Notes under the pieces: model-generated
Database searches by the model: none
Seen by the model: the letters and a program-made list of their open reading frames with translations, nothing else
What the model was told of the DNA's origin: nothing
Position numbers and translations under genes: made by a program
Assembly (NCBI RefSeq): GCF_010692725.1
Contig: NZ_JAAFZB010000095.1
Location: 682,001 to 746,000 of the forward strand
Source: Flavihumibacter soli
GTDB taxonomy: Bacteria > Bacteroidota > Bacteroidia > Sphingobacteriales > Sphingobacteriaceae
Direction: 5' to 3'
Length of the DNA stretch: 64,000 nucleotides
In this document: in pieces, positions 61,566-64,000 of the stretch
Layout: each line of letters opens with the position of its first letter
How positions within the stretch are numbered: the first letter of the stretch is position 1

Positions 61566-62647
61566 ACGTTAATGGTCAGTTCTACCCTGTAAATGTCATT
61601 TGCCGTCGAAATGTTCAGGCGGTGCTTAGCGGGATAGATATATGCAAGCCGCTTGGTGGTATTCTCGATGCCCGTTCCGGTACTCTCACCCTCGGGTTCT
61701 TTTCGTAGGATGCGGTTCTCGCAGGTAAAGTTTATTACGGAATCTTCTGTATTCAGGGTAATGCTGATCGGCGACATTTCCTTTTTACTGATTCCGTATT
61801 TGAAGGAATTTTCAATGAAAGTCATCAGGATCAGGGGTGATATGACCTTTCCCTCGAGGTCACCCGACACTGTGAAATTCACCGGGGACGCCTCCCCCAG
61901 CCGGAGCTTCTGCAGGTCAATATAATCCGAGATACAGCTCACCTCTTCCCGCAGGGGTACAAAATTCTTTTCGGAATCCTCGGTGAGGTAACGCATGATA
62001 TGCGAGAGTTTCATGATACTTCCGGCTGTATGGTCGCTCCTGATCAGCGCGAGGGTGTATATGTTATTTAGAGTGTTAAAAAGGAAATGCGGATTGATCT
62101 GTGCTTTCAGGAAGGAAAGCTCGGCATTTGCACGTTCGGCCTCAGCCTGAAGCGCCCGTTTCTCCGTTTGCCGCCATAGCTGCATGGTCTTCAGTGTCAT
62201 GGCCATGGCCATCGCCAGGATGAACAGGAAGATGCTGACAATATCGATGCGCATTCCGCCGTTGGGCGGTCCCGGCGGACGCAATGGTACTCTCCCCTCC
62301 GCACGAAAAGGTCGTTCCCGCAGCGGCGGTCCCTGCTCCTGACCCGTGTTCCTATGCTCCCGCATTAGATGGTCGAAAGGCCTTGCGAGGTAAACCACGC
62401 TCAGCAAAAGCAGGGAACTGAGGATGAAAGCGAAGTATTTACCGCGAAGGTACAGCGCTGGGATCAAGTAAGCGAGGTTCAGGTAAAAGATCAGCATGAA
62501 TAGCCCGCAGAAGAACCAGTATGATGGTGACTGGACTATGTTCAGGGCAGCCTGAAAATCCCGTGCAATAAAAATAACGGGCAAACTCATGAATATAAGC
62601 CAGCCGATTAGGTGGCTGTAAAGTGTGTAGGGCTTATAACGGAACAT
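61562..62647 (-). CDS. LytS-type sensor histidine kinase
   Basis: 361 residues with four membrane helices in the first ~190 residues (LIGWLIFMSLPVIFIARDF; FFCGLFMLIFYLNLAYLIPA; YFAFILSSLLLLSVVYLA; IVSIFLFILAMAMAMTL). A proline-rich charged loop lies between helices three and four. The His_kinase core is FLKAQINPHFLFNTLNNIYTLA, the ATPase region PLILMTFIENSFKYGI and GTGIENTTKRLAYI. It pairs with the regulator at 60873. Signal unknown. Confidence 0.93.
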   Translation of the reverse strand: MFRYKPYTLYSHLIGWLIFMSLPVIFIARDFQAALNIVQSPSYWFFCGLFMLIFYLNLAYLIPALYLRGKYFAFILSSLLLLSVVYLARPFDHLMREHRNTGQEQGPPLRERPFRAEGRVPLRPPGPPNGGMRIDIVSIFLFILAMAMAMTLKTMQLWRQTEKRALQAEAERANAELSFLKAQINPHFLFNTLNNIYTLALIRSDHTAGSIMKLSHIMRYLTEDSEKNFVPLREEVSCISDYIDLQKLRLGEASPVNFTVSGDLEGKVISPLILMTFIENSFKYGISKKEMSPISITLNTEDSVINFTCENRILRKEPEGESTGTGIENTTKRLAYIYPAKHRLNISTANDIYRVELTINV

Positions 62648-62686
62648 TCTGCAGGATGCGGTTTTTTATAAGTTAATCCGGATCCA

Positions 62687-63394
62687 TTAAGATCCGCCGG
62701 TTCTTTTAACTAATTCTAAAAGTACAATTATTGCCTGATTGCTCAGGGCCTCCAGCTCCGCTTCCCGGATATCCCATAATTCCAGTGCGTCGCCGGCTTC
62801 GAGCAGCCGGCCTTCTATTTCAAATGCCCCGGCAATTACATATGCTAACAACACGGAGCGCTCATCCTGCAGCCGGAAAATCGTTTCCTCACGACCTGCG
62901 AAAGCTCCGATGTTAACGGAGAAAGGCAGCTTATCAAGAGCGGCAGTGATGTTTATTAGCGCATTCCGGTGAACCTCTAGATCGTAGTGAAACTTGCCGA
63001 TGCCCGGATTCAGCAACTCACTATCCTCGACCTCAAACCTCAAGTAATTGATCTCTTCATCCTGGTAACGATTTACAACCTTGAAATCCCTGCTCGCCTG
63101 CCCGGAGCGAATGAGCATCTCGCCAACATCGAGAGAGATCCGCTGATCATCGTTCTTGAATATGAGGTCGCCGGTGATGGGAATAAGGATCGTATGGGAG
63201 CATGCATGAGACTGGCAGGCGGTACTGCATGCTCCTGACAAGATCTCGTCGTTCAATATTTTCACAGCGCTCTCAGATCTCGCTTCCTGCAGACCCAACA
63301 GTCCGTCGCTAAAGGTGCTGTGAAACCGCAGCGATTTCGTTATGGAGAACTGCCGCTGTGCGGATAAATAGATCCTTCCGGGTGATGTAGTCAT
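62687..63394 (-). CDS. Pirin-like bicupin protein
   Basis: 235 residues: SAQRQFSITKSLRFHSTF, LKILNDEILSGACS-type opening and two cupin halves (LIPITGDLIFKNDDQRISL, DVGEMLIRSGQASRDF; then LLAYVIAGAFEIEGRLLEAG, DALELWDI). The usual pirin metal histidines (HPHRG block) are not seen, and a Cys/His cluster (CSTACQSHACSH) sits where they would lie. Pirin-family proteins include quercetinases; function here is uncertain. Confidence 0.78.
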   Translation of the reverse strand: MTTSPGRIYLSAQRQFSITKSLRFHSTFSDGLLGLQEARSESAVKILNDEILSGACSTACQSHACSHTILIPITGDLIFKNDDQRISLDVGEMLIRSGQASRDFKVVNRYQDEEINYLRFEVEDSELLNPGIGKFHYDLEVHRNALINITAALDKLPFSVNIGAFAGREETIFRLQDERSVLLAYVIAGAFEIEGRLLEAGDALELWDIREAELEALSNQAIIVLLELVKRTGGS

Positions 63395-63650
63395 AGGGGT
63401 GAAAGGGTTATGGGTTTAGGAAGTCAGTGTCAATGGATATTCTTACCTGTTAGCTGAAACCTGATACCTAATTGGGTTATAGGTTTAGGGTGGCGAAGCC
63501 CCTGCACATTTCGTTATCTGCGTGGGAGCGTCTCATCCCAATTTGCCGTTTAAAACGAAAGTGAAAACCAGAGGGATTGTCAAGCTGATACCTGACGGCT
63601 GATACCTGATAGCTCTTACCTGATACCTGATACCTAACACCTGATACCTC
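63395..63650. repeat. AGGTATCAG / TGATACC word repeats
   Basis: GCTGAAACCTGATACCTAATTGG (about 63450-63475) and a long series of CTGATACCTGATAGC, TGATACCTGATACC and CCTGATACCTCC (63575-63650) ending at the stop codon of the dioxygenase. 63476-63574 shows no gene. Confidence 0.8.
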
Positions 63651-64000
63651 CTACCCCGCCACATTGATCTTCATCGCCAGCTGGAAGCCGTCTGCTATAC
63701 TGCCTGACACGGTGGCTATCTCGGCACCGCTGCGGTCATCACGAAAGATCCCATCATTCGCATTAGAAGTATATCCCGACATGCCTTTGTCATAGCCGTT
63801 CACGATAGACACCGCGGAGCCTGAACCTTCCGGGAAGGCGATCTGCGTCACTTTCAGGGATTTGCCCGTAGAATCGTAAATGTGAACATGGATGTGCGTT
63901 GCACGGCCGCTATACCAGCCAGGGAAGATTGTCGTGAAGGTCACCAGGCCGTTTGCATCGGTTACCTGGCGTCCGCGAAGAAAATGAGCAGCCTGTAAGT
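63651..64000 (-). CDS. Intradiol ring-cleavage dioxygenase, 5' partial
   Basis: About 116 C-terminal residues; the frame stays open to the window edge (AAHFLRGRQVTDANGLVTF). Intradiol landmarks: FTTIFPGWYSGRATHIHVHIY with the Tyr and His pair of the Fe(III) site, then VTQIAFPEGSG. The family cleaves catechols between the hydroxyls. The C-terminal GFQLAMKINVAG is common in exported members of Bacteroidota. The N-terminus, signal and first Tyr ligand lie outside the window. Confidence 0.9.
   Translation of the reverse strand, partial: LQAAHFLRGRQVTDANGLVTFTTIFPGWYSGRATHIHVHIYDSTGKSLKVTQIAFPEGSGSAVSIVNGYDKGMSGYTSNANDGIFRDDRSGAEIATVSGSIADGFQLAMKINVAG

Overview
The window is a chromosomal piece of a Bacteroidota bacterium, most likely of the Sphingobacteriaceae (Pedobacter/Mucilaginibacter-like). 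The signs are TonB receptors with carboxypeptidase-regulatory-like N-termini, many SPII lipoproteins, TAnnTTTG promoter elements, weak ribosome binding sites, LytS/LytTR two-component pairs, BlaI/M56 pairs and family-specific proteins such as DUF4407, DUF2784 and DUF6428. No phage, insertion sequence, CRISPR array or rRNA was seen. One tRNA (Pro, GGG) is present, together with a partial tRNA-Pro-like copy.

Layout. 1-2247: 3' part of an outer-membrane beta-barrel receptor, then a shared terminator and aspS (-). 4197-10273: a TPP riboswitch followed by a TonB receptor, a PafA-type phosphatase, a ThiE-like protein, a degenerate thiamine-pyrophosphokinase-like protein and a GNAT. This reads as a thiamine (phosphate) capture unit. 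10278-15011 (-): orphan antitoxin-like ORF, M28 and M61 peptidases, DUF4407 membrane protein. 15364-25231: rhodanese, SPFH protein, dipeptide epimerase, two related lipoproteins, pentapeptide protein, FAD oxidoreductase. 25416-37000: visibly AT-richer accessory stretch with GNATs, small enzymes, tRNA-Pro and an operon of four surface lipoproteins (kelch/propeller, FN3-like, LRR). 37105-44544: porin, DUF1579, a small membrane-protein and winged-helix module under a shared operator, carbonic anhydrase, SnoaL, DoxX, quinone oxidoreductase. 44870-52954: sulfatase, Na+/H+ antiporter, mandelonitrile-lyase-like cupin, two ArsR regulators each linked to a GNAT, phosphoesterase, universal stress protein. 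53210-62647: BlaI/M56 pair with a repetitive C-terminus, ABC exporter, and two LytS/LytTR systems flanking a small lipoprotein. 62687-64000: pirin-like protein and the 3' part of an intradiol dioxygenase.

Two genome-wide habits stand out. Low-complexity word repeats (TTTGCTAATTTGC, AGGTATCAGGTATC and GTAATAAGT types) fill the intergenic spaces and often begin right at stop codons. One of these families has also entered the variable P3 arm of the TPP riboswitch. Several operators can be paired with their likely regulators from sequence alone: CTTTG-N5-CAAAGTACTTT (twice), an ArsR palindrome and a BlaI double palindrome.

All function calls are from reading motifs by eye; no database search was run.
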